A stretch of DNA of 64,000 nucleotides from Siphonodentalium dalli (GCA_032622095.1 CP136061.1:236421815-236485814); one strand, 5' to 3'; shown: positions 52,601-55,207, counted from the stretch's first letter. Notes: generated by a model not told the origin, from the sequence alone. Numbers and translations: made by a program.

Positions 52601-55207
52601 GACATTAACCGTTTCATGACGGGAGCTGTGCTGGTGCAGCATTAAAGATCCTGTGCCGCTGTGCCAGTGCATTCTCTTATATACGCAAGTCTAGCATATA
52701 TAAGATAATGCACTGGCTATCAAGGTCAAGGTATATATTGTTAGGCCAATGTATTCTATTATATATTTGATGCTCCCTATGGGACTCTATAGTTAGTAAA
52801 TAGTTAGTAAATAGAATAATAACAGGTCTGACCCGATCTGCCTCAGAAGCGAGAGTACTGGGTGAACTTGGATGGCCTCCCCTTAATGAAAGACGTAAAT
52901 TACACAAAATGCGCATGTGGCATAAAATATTGGATATATATATAAGGCCCCTCCTTATATAACCAAACTTTTGCCTCTTACTGTTGGGGAATCATGTCGA
53001 TACCCCATTAGAAATCCGTTACGATACGTCAACTATTTCACTAACACGACTCACTTTAAATCAAGTTTCCTCCCAACTATGATTGCTGAATGGAATGTAT
53101 TGTGTAAAAGTACAACTGATGCAAAAAAACTCACAGACCCCACCTCAGAACCAACCAAGGAAGAAATACTGGCTAATATGTATAGTAATTTACACATTGA
53201 AGAGACATCAATAAGACCTCCTCCTTACTACAACGCCGGGCGGAGAACATAAAATATTTTGCAATGTAGACTCCGAAACAACTGTAGTGATCTGAACTTT
53301 GATAAATAAAAAAATTACATCTCCTCAAGCCCGTGTTGCTCCTGTGGTAACCATTGTCAAGACGCAAGCCATTTTTTCTTCGAATGCCCCTTCTATACAG
53401 AAGAAAAAAACCGTATGTGGACACAACTAGATGAGCATAAAGTGGTCATTACCAGTATTAAAGATATTCTCTTCGGCATACCACAAAATAGCGATACCTT
53501 GAATAGGCGATTATACGAGACAGTACAAGCATTCATTATATCCACAGACCGATTTTAGTAACCATTATTCCCATAGATGTGGGGCTCTGCCCACTGCCAT
53601 AGCCACAACTACAACCTGCATTTTTTGATTGGGAGACGGTTCCCCTATGTATACATGTATCTGGCCGATCGTACGGGAGACCGTCCCCCATACAAATAAC
53701 AAAACAAAACTCTCATCATATTTCATTCCTGCAATACCATCGATTTATATTCATCAGCAGCTGAACGCCAGGGGAGAGGAGCCTCACTAAGTTTGGTAAC
53801 TTGTGCTCCGATCCCCTGTGCACCCACAACATTATCCATATAGCCACCTCTAATATATGCAGAAAGAAGTTCGCATGGTGAAATCGCGCGACGAATTAAT
53901 TACGTTGCTTCCGTGTACACCTATTTTCGCCGTAGTAAACACAACACAAGTCAGTTTATTTCTCATGTTCTTTTAATAATTAAGGCCGTACAAATACTCT
54001 GAAAGGTGAATTTGATAACGAGGATACGATATCAAAAGGTATCAATGATTGTTACCCGCATCCCCTATTAGTTTTTATCACTGTTTGGATGTTAAATCGT
54101 CAAATATATTTGTGCGCCGTTGATTAAAAATGTTATGCCGGAATCGGAGCCGGAATGAATTATACCGTTTGTCGGTAAACTGTTGAGAAATAGCACTCAT
54201 TCAGGTGACTTGTATTGGATGCATGTATAGTGTGTACAGTATTATGTTCCCTAAATATGGTAATAGGCATATAGCCAGATAATGTGATTGAGAGATTCTA
54301 GTCATGTTTTATTTTCATTTTGTTGTTTATTTCAAATTTTATTTTTCAAATCATAACTATACACATATATCTAGTCACACACATTAGTTTTATGCCAATA
54401 TAAATGATCATTATATTATTTCACACTTATGATCATATGATGCTGAATTGCAGTCATGAATACACAATACACAGACTCACTTGCATTCTAGCACTGCCAC
54501 TCGACATGGACATTAACAATATACATGTAATAGTAACAATATGATACATAATTTACAATTATAAAAGGACATGTACCTCACAAGTTATGGTGATAAAATT
54601 GGTGTGTTTTCTTTGTAATATGATGAAGCATAATTAAATTTTGTTCACATTAGTCATTTTTATTAATAAAAACCGAAACGGAGACTCAACTCTTTTTCCA
54701 CAACCGAAACCGAGGCAAATTTTCACAACCGCCCATCTCTAGTTCAAACAACAGTAAATAGTTATATTCTGACACTTGCATTGCACTATTACTGTAAAAT
54801 TGCATGTACCGGTACTTAATGCACAGAATTAACAATACAGAAATACGATAAAAGACAAATCGGGTGAAGTTTCGTGAAGAGTTAAACTTATTTTTTATTG
54901 AATATCAGGCCATGAATCAATTGGCCAAAACGCCATGTGTAATATTATCAGCACACAATTTTACTTTCAACTCAGATTCAGGCCCAATAATTCATGTTTT
55001 AAGTATAGATGATAAGTTTACCTCAAACCTTTCCCCATAGAACAAAGTCTAATTTACAAAACCTGAATATATTCAGACTGAATACTTGCTTGTGTAATCT
55101 TATACTCACCGGATGTATATCTGTTTAAGGGCAAGTGGTCCATTGGTGCATGCCTTCGGGATCTTAAAATCTTCCAATAAATCTTCCCATTTCTGTTTGT
55201 TGTTTAC
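7582..55207 (-). CDS. ARID2: ARID2 (BAF200), PBAF chromatin-remodeling subunit; 21 exons, incomplete at both ends
   Basis: Join of 21 minus-strand exons (a-u, listed separately), all with GT-AG introns and compatible phases, total 5951 nt (about 1983 residues). Domain order matches animal ARID2: ARID C-terminal half (residues 1-50), armadillo-like helical block (about 60-410), RFX winged helix (about 474-566), a disordered Gln/Asn/Ser/Thr-rich stretch (567-1840), two C2H2 fingers (about 1841-1898), and a conserved C-terminal helix after them. Human ARID2 is about 1835 residues, so this protein is longer, mostly in the disordered middle. The family product is the nuclear DNA-binding scaffold subunit that distinguishes PBAF from BAF SWI/SNF complexes. 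The start codon, the first half of the ARID domain and the final residues are missing from the model. No promoter, TATA box or polyadenylation site could be assigned. Confidence 0.95.
7755..8125. mobile_element. Inverted-repeat element, family J
   Basis: The left end GGCCTAAAAAAAATTATGTT and the right end (…GAAACAAAACATTTTTATTTTGGCC) are inverted copies, and the middle contains a 23-base poly-G run at 8049-8071. Related sequence occurs at 17664-18368 and near 42580. Class not determined. Confidence 0.6.
8179..8286. mobile_element. Tc1/mariner-like fold-back, family D, partial
   Basis: The right half of the palindrome seen at 51057, 55781 and 61822: GAGCTTTCCGATGAATGGCA, then CGACTAAATCCTGAAAAATT, ending GGGCATTACTG|TA. 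The left arm is missing. Confidence 0.7.
8306..8565. mobile_element. piggyBac-like MITE, family C, worn
   Basis: Has the family C words CTTTCTATACTAAATACTCA, GACGAGTAGTTCC, an inner inverted repeat of TTCAGATAATAAGTTC, and TTTTAGAACTGAGCGGGAGA. Both TTAA ends are degraded. It lies about 85 bp from exon t. Confidence 0.7.
8650..8829 (-). CDS. ARID2: ARID2 exon t: end of finger 2 and C-terminal helix start
   Basis: 180 bp, TTTTCCAG acceptor and GTGAGTAT donor, phase 0 on both sides. It starts [20 protein letters not shown] (vertebrate ARID2: DKHCSKDALLAG), runs through a Pro-rich linker, and ends [20 protein letters not shown], matching the NHPSAALMALRRGS segment. Confidence 0.95.
8830..9156. 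other. Intron s-t, no feature seen
   Basis: AT-rich intron sequence immediately upstream of the exon t acceptor. No repeat or gene recognised. Confidence 0.3.
9157..9356 (+). mobile_element. piggyBac-like MITE, family B, short
   Basis: Starts CAACCATTTCATGACGGGAG and ends GAAGCTCCAGTCATTGAATAG. The first of the two usual hairpins is deleted, leaving one built on ATTCTCTTATATATCCGAGG / CGCATATATAAGAGAATGCA. The TTAA ends have decayed. Confidence 0.75.
9820..10810. mobile_element. hAT-like non-autonomous element, 991 bp
   Basis: Ends TAGTCCCCTGCAAACC and GGTTCGCAGGGCCCTA, imperfect inverted repeats followed by subterminal GGTTCGGTTCGAAACC words. Perfect 8-bp duplication ACATTAAC at 9812-9819 and 10811-10818. 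The inside is AT-rich with no transposase frame. Confidence 0.88.
10860..11025 (+). repeat. Possible LINE or SINE 3' tail
   Basis: GGGGCGGCAGGAAGACGGTC followed by AT-rich sequence ending ACAAATAAATACTACTACTA, a microsatellite-like tail as found at the 3' end of non-LTR retroelements. No coding part recognised. Confidence 0.4.
11502..11797. mobile_element. hAT-like MITE, family A, long variant
   Basis: 296 bp, ends CAAGTCTGG and CCAGGCTTG. Perfect 8-bp duplication CATGTATA on both sides. It holds one GAATGAGGTCCCC hairpin, then an extra AT-rich block (TTCTGCAAATTAGCGGATAT) also found, inverted, in the element at 57723-58188. It lies 153 bp from exon s. Confidence 0.88.
11820..11910. repeat. 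GGGGTC-rich interspersed repeat
   Basis: Words such as CTGGGGTCAACTTTGCATGG and GCGTCTTCGCATGGGGCCGA recur inverted at 9525-9590 (ATGGCCCCATGTAAAGTCGA). Probably halves of a dispersed element; class unknown. Confidence 0.45.
11950..12088 (-). CDS. ARID2: ARID2 exon s: two split C2H2 zinc fingers
   Basis: 139 bp, too short and spliced to show as an obvious long frame. The acceptor is CATTTCAG and the donor GTATGAAT. With the AG| from exon r it completes an Arg codon and gives [17 protein letters not shown], the rest of finger 1 (His pair). [20 protein letters not shown] follows as finger 2. This matches the CLWQSC...H...H and CLWEGC...H order at the ARID2 C-terminus. Finger 2 is completed only in exon t (DTHC), so both fingers are interrupted by introns. 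Confidence 0.93.
12221..12311. repeat. Palindromic repeat, family K
   Basis: Inverted relative of the copy at 6238: GTTATTGCACGAGTTTGTGA, CCGTAGGTTCAAGTTTTACC, then GAGTGCAACA. Confidence 0.6.
12312..13596. other. Intron r-s, mostly unclassified
   Basis: AT-rich. 12765-12830 (GGATTGCTCTCGCACCTGTA) is a fragment of the element found whole at 51503-51860. No exon-like signal was seen; short minus frames at 12697 and 12936 carry no known motif. Confidence 0.35.
13597..13848. mobile_element. piggyBac-like MITE, family C
   Basis: 252 bp between TTAA sites: TTAACCCTTTCTATACTAAA at the left, GTGGACAGGGTTAA at the right. It has an inner inverted repeat (GGAAATGTTCAGATAATAGG / TTATCTTAACATTTCC). It is one of the cleanest copies of this family here. 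Confidence 0.85.
13875..15103. mobile_element. hAT-like non-autonomous element, 1229 bp
   Basis: Ends TAGGGTTGAAACGATTA and TAATCGTTTCAACACTA with ATCGACTAGTCG subterminal repeats at both sides. Flanking 8-mers TAGCTTTT and TAGCTTTA (7 of 8). Inside are short GCGATTTATCGCAAA direct repeats (14710-14810), a GAGAGA tract (14830-14880) and a 150-codon plus frame without transposase features. It ends 85 bp from the exon r donor. Confidence 0.87.
15189..16225 (-). CDS. ARID2: ARID2 exon r: disordered region and first zinc-finger cysteines
   Basis: 1037 bp, CTTTGCAG acceptor and GTACGACT donor. Near the start three near-copies of a 13-residue unit (consensus [13 protein letters not shown]) occur in tandem. 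Near the end is a basic [14 protein letters not shown] patch, a Pro-rich APPPDL, then CEWDGCQ, the C-x4-C pair of the first C2H2 finger. The frame would run on for 29 more codons into the intron, but splicing to exon s restores a proper finger. A 1.2-kb hAT-like element starts 85 bp beyond the donor. Confidence 0.94.
16226..17663. other. Intron q-r, 3' part
   Basis: AT-rich. 16860-16925 has GCAGCCCGCTAAAGCGGGCA and related words shared with the palindrome at 27537. Short frames only, no gene recognised. Confidence 0.3.
17664..18368. repeat. Repeats related to family J
   Basis: Poly-A and TTATGTTTTCTTTTTCAAAT stretches, GCAATGCGGCGGGGCCTGAT and a final TTTTTTTGTTTGGCCTTA echo the ends of the element at 7755-8125. 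It may be one expanded copy or two overlapping ones. Confidence 0.45.
18684..19766. mobile_element. DNA transposon, non-autonomous, 1083 bp, 6-bp duplication
   Basis: Ends CAGGGATGTGC and GCACATCCCTG, perfect 11-bp inverted repeats, flanked by CTAGAC on both sides (6-bp duplication). Subterminal sequence is strikingly GC-rich (GCCGGGCGGCGCCGGGAGGG). No transposase frame. The CAGGG start is hAT-like, but a 6-bp rather than 8-bp duplication leaves the class open. Confidence 0.75.
19874..20030. repeat. Palindrome
   Basis: About 55-base arms: AGAGTAATCAATTAGTTCCA on the left and its inverse (TGGAACCAATTGATTACTCT) on the right, with GACGTTTGGGT / ACCGACGTCTC near the centre. Fold-back element of unknown class. 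Confidence 0.8.
20275..20378. mobile_element. Short hAT-like MITE related to family A
   Basis: 104-bp hairpin: CCTCAAAATATGATGCCAGA and ATGTCCAGCATCATATTTTG arms, with the family A core ATTTGCAGAATGAGGTCC. Flanking 8-mers AATAATTC and AATAATGA match at 6 of 8. It lies 21 bp past the exon q donor. Confidence 0.75.
20400..21262 (-). CDS. ARID2: ARID2 exon q: acidic Ser/Thr/Asp/Glu-rich exon
   Basis: 863 bp, TTTGTCAG acceptor and GTCAGTGT donor. It encodes about 287 residues that are strongly acidic (many D, E, S, T, N) with no recognised fold. It includes [20 protein letters not shown] and [20 protein letters not shown]. The composition is like the acidic middle region of other ARID2 proteins. 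A hAT-like MITE ends 21 bp past the splice donor (20275-20378), so intron sequence next to this donor is transposon-derived. Confidence 0.87.
21263..21801. other. Intron p-q, no feature seen
   Basis: 539-bp intron with GT-AG ends. AT-rich, no repeat family recognised. Confidence 0.6.
21802..23607 (-). CDS. ARID2: ARID2 exon p: large Gln/Asn/Val-rich exon
   Basis: 1806 bp, ATTTACAG acceptor and GTAATTTC donor (602 codons, skipping keeps frame). Near its start it has [15 protein letters not shown], comparable with the SSLIKQLLLPKR site of vertebrate ARID2. Next comes a Ser/Pro tract, a basic [13 protein letters not shown] / SKRKLSP patch (probable nuclear localisation), and the charged helix [20 protein letters not shown]. 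The rest is a long low-complexity Gln/Asn/Val/Ile/Ser region with repeated QPQ(T/A)F(V/I) units. Such disorder is typical of the ARID2 middle. Exact alignment to the vertebrate protein is not possible by eye here. Confidence 0.93.
23608..24097. other. Intron o-p, first part
   Basis: AT-rich, no feature recognised apart from a GGTATTTTGGTGCACCG word near 23815. Confidence 0.3.
24098..25036. mobile_element. hAT-like non-autonomous element, 939 bp
   Basis: Ends CAGAGTTCGTGCTG and CAGCGCGAACACTG (imperfect inverted repeats of the CAGxGTTCGxGCTGG type). Perfect 8-bp duplication GTTCTGGC at 24090-24097 and 25037-25044. Near both ends are tandem ATTTGGCTAATA / TTTTGGCTAAA words. No transposase. Confidence 0.9.
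25258..25280. repeat. AT microsatellite
   Basis: Short (AT)n run, CGATATATATATATATCT. Confidence 0.7.
25562..25795 (-). other. Unassigned open frame in intron
   Basis: On the minus strand a frame of about 75 codons reads [20 protein letters not shown], then [13 protein letters not shown] and ends [10 protein letters not shown] before TAA. The protein-like composition (Cys, His, Gly, Arg) stands out from the AT-rich surroundings. I recognise no family. It is not joined to ARID2 because splice sites and conservation are lacking. It could be a decayed transposon or retrocopy frame. Confidence 0.3.
26365..26381. repeat. CA microsatellite
   Basis: (AC)n run beginning GACACACACACACACAC. Confidence 0.8.
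26446..26580 (-). CDS. ARID2: ARID2 exon o: Ser/Pro-rich linker
   Basis: 135 bp, CTTTCAG acceptor and GTACTTAT donor, phases 1 to 1 consistent with exons n and p. It encodes a Ser/Thr/Pro-rich linker with [13 protein letters not shown]. It has low similarity to other ARID2 proteins. It is accepted because the frame is open, both splice sites are good and the phases join. It could in principle be alternatively spliced, since skipping it (135 = 45 codons) keeps the frame. Confidence 0.8.
26581..28732. other. Intron n-o, AT-rich
   Basis: Contains the palindrome at 27537-27652. Otherwise it is AT-rich sequence without recognisable gene or element. Confidence 0.35.
27537..27652. repeat. Palindrome with poly-C loop
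   Basis: GGGCATTACAGTTCTATTAG pairs with CTAATAAATTGTAATGAC around a poly-C run and CCTATTAGTGGACC...GGATGC. Related words occur at 16860-16925. Confidence 0.6.
28733..28995 (+). mobile_element. piggyBac-like MITE, family B
   Basis: 263 bp between TTAA sites. Left TTAACCTTTTCATGATGGGA, right CAGTCATGAAAGGGTTAA. Two hairpins, each of ATTCTCTTATATATGTGAGG type arms. It lies 88 bp from exon n. Confidence 0.87.
29084..29202 (-). CDS. ARID2: ARID2 exon n: end of the RFX winged helix
   Basis: 119 bp, ATTTCCAG acceptor and GTGAGATA donor. It encodes [20 protein letters not shown] followed by [19 protein letters not shown], i.e. the VFPxxxV strand and the GxKRRxxPLPIQ tail of the RFX domain. A 263-bp piggyBac-like MITE ends 88 bp beyond the donor. 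Confidence 0.93.
29203..29836. other. Intron m-n, first part
   Basis: AT-rich, no feature recognised. Confidence 0.3.
29837..29957. repeat. Palindrome
   Basis: CCCCAGTTTATATAGGAATT and AATTCCGCTATAAACTGGGG arms, with GTAAATTAGGTCTGAACCTC / GGTCCAGACCTAATTTAC inside. Confidence 0.8.
29993..30075. mobile_element. piggyBac-like MITE, family C, truncated
   Basis: ACCCCTTTCATTGATGAGTA and GGAAATGTTCAGATATTAAG match the left end of family C; the right part is missing. Confidence 0.6.
30690..30860. mobile_element. piggyBac-like MITE, family C, remnant
   Basis: TGGATTCTCCCATTCAGTCT at the start and GAGAATGTTCAGATAATATT at the end match family C. It runs to within about 14 bp of the exon m donor. 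Confidence 0.6.
30874..31008 (-). CDS. ARID2: ARID2 exon m: core of the RFX winged helix
   Basis: 135 bp, GTTTTCAG acceptor and GTGAGTAG donor. It encodes [20 protein letters not shown], then [18 protein letters not shown] and NLIKCV. The W-x-x-x-F-E...SR...Y/F-x-x-x-C pattern is that of the RFX-type domain of ARID2, which follows the armadillo block. A piggyBac-like MITE lies only 36 bp upstream of the acceptor (31045-31303) and another remnant (30690-30860) abuts the donor side. Confidence 0.94.
31045..31303. mobile_element. piggyBac-like MITE, family C
   Basis: Starts TTAAACCTTTATAAACTAAA, has GGATTCTCCCACTCAGTTAT, an inner GAACTTAGTATCTGAACATT inverted repeat, and ends ACTTGGTATAGAAAGGGGCTAA. 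It starts 36 bp upstream of the exon m acceptor. Confidence 0.78.
31793..31880. repeat. Hairpin, family E
   Basis: CTACGAGATAACTCGTAGTC and CTACGAGTTATCTCGTAG arms around a GGCACCTGGGATGAAACTCA loop. The arm itself is also self-complementary. An inverted sister copy is at 32028-32116. Confidence 0.78.
32028..32116. repeat. Hairpin, family E
   Basis: CTACGAGATAACTCGTAGCT ... CCCAGGTGCCGACTATGAGT: same hairpin as 31793 in opposite orientation, 150 bp away. A shorter CTACGAGTTAACTCGTAG copy is at 31438-31457. Confidence 0.78.
32700..33200. repeat. Tandem ~147-bp units (GATGGCC type), three copies
   Basis: Units starting near 32713, 32862 and 33006 share GGCCACTGGTGGCCATGTTT, AATTTGGAAAAA.TTATGGCT and GGATGTGACCTGTAG. 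The block ends GATGGATGGATGGACAGATA and CAATAGCTCAAACTTTACTC. I recall similar segments as common in bivalve genomes. A two-unit relative is at 43870-44120. Confidence 0.75.
33373..33448 (-). CDS. ARID2: ARID2 exon l: entry to the RFX winged helix
   Basis: 76 bp, TTATTATAG acceptor and GTGAGTAA donor. After a Pro/Thr-rich linker it ends DMERSTWNW, where the two Trp residues begin the first RFX-domain helix. The second Trp codon is split (TG|G) by the intron. Confidence 0.88.
34131..34332. repeat. Direct repeat, two ~76-bp copies
   Basis: GCGGTAGACAATAAAGAG and TTCTCAATTA.GAAC occur at 34150 and again at 34275, with a 125-bp period. Confidence 0.65.
34903..35115 (-). CDS. ARID2: ARID2 exon k: end of helical block, linker
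   Basis: 213 bp, GATTTCAG acceptor and GTAAGTTA donor. It begins [20 protein letters not shown] (an LxxLL-type motif in a helix that matches the DMLVCLVSMDIQMFGP segment of vertebrate ARID2), then a Pro/Gln/Ser-rich linker. The intron before it is 5.8 kb and holds tandem units at 35.8-36.5 and 38.8-39.3 kb. Confidence 0.92.
35225..35275. repeat. Direct repeat, copy 1
   Basis: ACGAGAGGCCGATCACGATC...TTGGCGATA recurs in the same orientation at 37344-37395. The two copies bracket the tandem block 35840-36540 and the sequence after it. Confidence 0.7.
35840..36540. repeat. Tandem ~150-bp units (GGGCCATAACTC type)
   Basis: Units begin at 35861, 36008, 36158 and 36308 (spacing 147, 150, 150). Each unit holds GGCCATAACTC, GGATCAAACCCATATTCGAA, CTCGATCTGTATTTTG, ACCAAATTTGGTTC and a GAGTTAT...GCATG..TGAATTC end. 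The block finishes with a GGACGGACGGACAC run and ATTATGTTTACCATACTATG. Copies differ by point changes, so the array is not very recent. Confidence 0.85.
36813..36936. repeat. Palindrome
   Basis: CAGCCCTCATAATTGGCTAC and its inverse (GCCAAATAATCTGAATTATGAGGGTTG) form the arms. A half copy is at 43577-43612. Confidence 0.75.
37344..37395. repeat. Direct repeat, copy 2
   Basis: Same orientation and sequence as 35225-35275 (ACGAGAGGCCGATCACGATC), about 2.1 kb apart. Confidence 0.7.
37500..38800. other. AT-rich intron j-k sequence
   Basis: 37510-37545 has a half hairpin of family B (TATAAGAGAATACACTGG). The rest shows AT runs and short frames only. Confidence 0.3.
38803..39350. repeat. Second tandem ~150-bp array (GGGCCATAACTC type)
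   Basis: Units at about 38803, 38951 and 39102, same sequence as 35840-36540, again ending with (GACA/GACG)n (39240-39285) and ATACTATGGTATGGGTAAAC. Same orientation as the first array, 2.8 kb away. Confidence 0.85.
39360..40902. other. Intron j-k remainder, GC-richer patch
   Basis: 39487-39509 is a G run. GGGTTTCCGCTAGGGAAAAA...GGGTCCG at 39448 and GGGTCCGTGGGACGGACCCG...GGCGGAAACCCT at 40787-40832 are inverted, so they may be the ends of one element of about 1.4 kb. No transposase or gene recognised between them. Confidence 0.4.
40903..41112 (-). CDS. ARID2: ARID2 exon j
   Basis: 210 bp, TTCCCAG acceptor and GTAAGTTT donor. It encodes [18 protein letters not shown], then [20 protein letters not shown] and [12 protein letters not shown]. 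This is the last clear armadillo-like repeat pair. Vertebrate ARID2 has EILGNLCKAEDN and STLEVLYMLTEMGDV in the same order. Confidence 0.95.
41574..41670 (-). CDS. ARID2: ARID2 exon i
   Basis: 97 bp, ATTTTCAG acceptor and GTGAGTTG donor. It encodes [20 protein letters not shown] and [12 protein letters not shown], corresponding to the H-L-M...TKCLMSRDRFLKMRG stretch of vertebrate ARID2. The reading frame continues into exon j through a Gly codon split by the intron. Confidence 0.92.
42632..42817. repeat. Perfect 93-bp tandem duplication
   Basis: 42632-42724 and 42725-42817 are identical as far as I compared base by base. Unit starts AAAAGTTTCAGATGGTATCA and ends GTTTGCATGAAAAT. It lies in intron h-i and looks very recent. 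Confidence 0.9.
43184..43265 (-). CDS. ARID2: ARID2 exon h
   Basis: 82 bp, GTTTTCAG acceptor and GTAAGATA donor. It encodes [20 protein letters not shown] followed by LGNMGPQ. The RQLxLDxLGN motif is the armadillo-like repeat core conserved in ARID2. Phase 0 at the end. Confidence 0.94.
43343..43577. mobile_element. piggyBac-like MITE, family C
   Basis: TTAACCTTTCCTATACAAAA, GGATTCTCCCACTCAGTTAT, inverted TTCAGATAA words and ACTACTTATCAATGAGTG. The right TTAA has decayed. It fills most of the 389-bp intron between exons g and h. Confidence 0.78.
43655..43731 (-). CDS. ARID2: ARID2 exon g
   Basis: 77 bp, TTTCACAG acceptor and GTAAATAA donor. It encodes [18 protein letters not shown] and IQDPLVL, matching the AVILRNLSFEEGN block of vertebrate ARID2 (an armadillo-type helix pair). 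It ends with a split Arg codon. Confidence 0.94.
43860..44120. repeat. GATGGCC-type repeat, two units
   Basis: AAGATGGCCTCAGGCGGCCA and AAGATGGTCACTGGCAGCCA units, 170 bp apart, related to 32700-33200. Confidence 0.7.
44491..44570 (-). CDS. ARID2: ARID2 exon f
   Basis: 80 bp, ATTTTCAG acceptor and GTGCCTAT donor (weaker than the others but in phase). It encodes [20 protein letters not shown] and then GQRITQ. The DIEGQR core is a diagnostic ARID2 block. It ends in phase 0. Confidence 0.93.
44571..45799. other. Intron e-f, mostly unclassified
   Basis: AT-rich with no recognised gene or element. Confidence 0.35.
45800..46200 (+). mobile_element. piggyBac-like element, family B2
   Basis: 401 bp between TTAA sites. 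Left TTAACCCTTTACCCAACAGA, right GTTTGTTGGGTAAAGGGTTAA. Two long hairpins of GCCAATGCATTCTCTTATAT arms are separated by an AAAAATTATAAAATTGTTAA spacer. A unique right part follows (ACAATGTGGTCAGTGAGCCG ... CTTTATTTGGCCGG). Confidence 0.9.
46246..46318 (-). CDS. ARID2: ARID2 exon e
   Basis: 73 bp, CTTACAG acceptor and GTAAGTTT donor. It encodes [15 protein letters not shown] followed by SSSRDVGPP, matching the FWKDIVDDNEVRDLI segment of vertebrate ARID2. Phase 0 to phase 1. A Harbinger-like element (46414-46736) lies 95 bp upstream and a piggyBac-like element (45800-46200) begins 45 bp downstream of its donor. Confidence 0.93.
46414..46736. mobile_element. Harbinger-like MITE, TTA duplication
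   Basis: 323 bp. Ends GTGCCACCGCACACGCTGCG and (inverse) TGCGGTGGCAC with a further 25 bases paired (GATTAAAATCGTAAGTGGGG). TTA flanks both sides (46411-46413, 46737-46739). A 3-bp TTA/TAA duplication is typical of PIF/Harbinger; no coding part. Confidence 0.75.
47056..47123 (-). CDS. ARID2: ARID2 exon d
   Basis: 68 bp, CTTATAG acceptor and GTGAGTAT donor. It encodes [19 protein letters not shown], aligned with the W-KxxxDRDF segment of vertebrate ARID2. It completes the Gly codon begun in exon c and ends in phase 0. A piggyBac-like MITE (47212-47474) sits 88 bp upstream of its acceptor side. Confidence 0.92.
47212..47474 (+). mobile_element. piggyBac-like MITE, family B
   Basis: 263 bp between TTAA sites, left TTAACCATTTCATAATGGGA, right CCATTCATGGAAGGGTTAA, two hairpins, same layout as 28733-28995. 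Confidence 0.87.
48360..48578 (-). CDS. ARID2: ARID2 exon c: first armadillo-like helices
   Basis: 219 bp between a TTTTCAG acceptor and a GTAAGTTA donor. It holds the most conserved ARID2 block in the window, [20 protein letters not shown], followed by HDSKHILRV and an LLELL stretch. This segment starts the helical scaffold by which ARID2 is known to pack in PBAF. Only short flanking stretches differ from the vertebrate protein. The translated block is almost gap-free against what I know of vertebrate ARID2. Confidence 0.96.
48939..49090 (-). CDS. ARID2: ARID2 exon b: end of ARID and acidic linker
   Basis: 152 bp. The split Arg codon (CG|G) joins exon a to [14 protein letters not shown], the last ARID helix with its YE pair. 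An acidic/basic linker follows ([11 protein letters not shown]), then [11 protein letters not shown], which corresponds to the SYNYQQH segment of vertebrate ARID2. The donor is GTGAGTTC and the exon ends in phase 1. The intron before it is 6 kb and carries a 743-bp piggyBac-like element, a LINE remnant and other repeats. Confidence 0.94.
49277..49537. mobile_element. piggyBac-like MITE, family C
   Basis: 261 bp between TTAA sites. Left TTAACCCTTGCTATCCTAAA, right TTTAGTATAGAAAGGGTTAA. It is the reverse orientation of the copy at 13597. Confidence 0.85.
49676..50765. mobile_element. Probable DNA transposon, about 1.1 kb
   Basis: Left GGCCCAAGCTAGGGATTG and right GGAG/CTCC...CCTAGCGTGGGGC look like imperfect inverted ends. 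Near both are GGGAGACTTCAGCC / GGCGACTTCG words. The edges and duplication are not clear. 63790-63890 carries related GGGAGACGTGGGCGAAGAAG sequence. Confidence 0.45.
51057..51220. mobile_element. Tc1/mariner-like fold-back MITE, family D
   Basis: TA|CAGTAATTTTCTAAGTAATC at the left, GATTACTTAGGGCATTAT at the right. The arms continue through CCATAGCAGAATTATGGGTA and TTTAGTCGGAAATATGGC. The CAGT start and TA target are typical of Tc1/mariner. Confidence 0.8.
51471..52213 (+). mobile_element. piggyBac-like element, family B2, with an insertion
   Basis: 743 bp between TTAA sites, same sequence as 45800-46200 except for the 358-bp element inserted at 51503. Confidence 0.9.
51503..51860. mobile_element. 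DNA transposon nested in family B2, 6-bp duplication
   Basis: 358 bp. Ends CAGTCCTTCCCA and TGGGAAGGACTG (12-bp perfect). CTGTGC is duplicated at 51497-51502 and 51861-51866. The undisrupted family sequence (GGGCCCTGTGCCAATGC at 45820s) proves the empty site. Fragments of this element occur at 12765 (GATTGCTCTCGCACC). Confidence 0.88.
52605..52790 (+). mobile_element. piggyBac-like MITE, family B, 3'-truncated
   Basis: TTAACCGTTTCATGACGGGA start and both hairpins, but it stops near 52790 where LINE-like coding sequence starts. The usual CACAGGG...GGGTTAA end is absent. Confidence 0.75.
52800..53570 (+). mobile_element. Degraded LINE: 3' end of reverse-transcriptase ORF
   Basis: Frameshifted pieces of the C-terminal part of a non-LTR retrotransposon ORF2. 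52825-52940 reads [20 protein letters not shown] then [17 protein letters not shown]. 52968-53100 reads [20 protein letters not shown] and [11 protein letters not shown]. 53320-53558 reads [20 protein letters not shown] and ends [13 protein letters not shown] before a stop. The CxCGxxxxDxxHFFFECP zinc-binding signature and the trnxxFxxSFxPxxIxxWNxL pattern are standard for these elements. At least two frame breaks, so not functional. Confidence 0.85.
53571..54720. repeat. LINE tail and hAT-like debris
   Basis: 53640-53710 (GGAGACGGTTCCCCTATGTA, GGAGACCGTCCCCCATACAA, then AACAAAACAAAAC) looks like the LINE 3' tail. 54670-54745 (CCGAAACGGAGACTCAACTC...CCGCCCATCTCTAG) looks like the end of a hAT element whose inverse would start CTAGAGATGGGCGG. 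I did not find a matching left end. Confidence 0.45.
55110..55207 (-). CDS. ARID2: ARID2 exon a: C-terminal half of the ARID DNA-binding domain
   Basis: 98 bp, first located exon, entering in phase 0 after a TTCTCAG acceptor and leaving through GTGAGTAT. It encodes [14 protein letters not shown] and [13 protein letters not shown], the helices at the end of the ARID fold, with the conserved W and ALK(Q)xY(I) pattern. The preceding ARID helices should lie in one or two exons upstream. I searched 55208-64000 on this strand for the expected GGKxxDLxxLYxxV block and did not see it, so those exons are outside the window or too diverged for me to find by eye. Confidence 0.93.
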
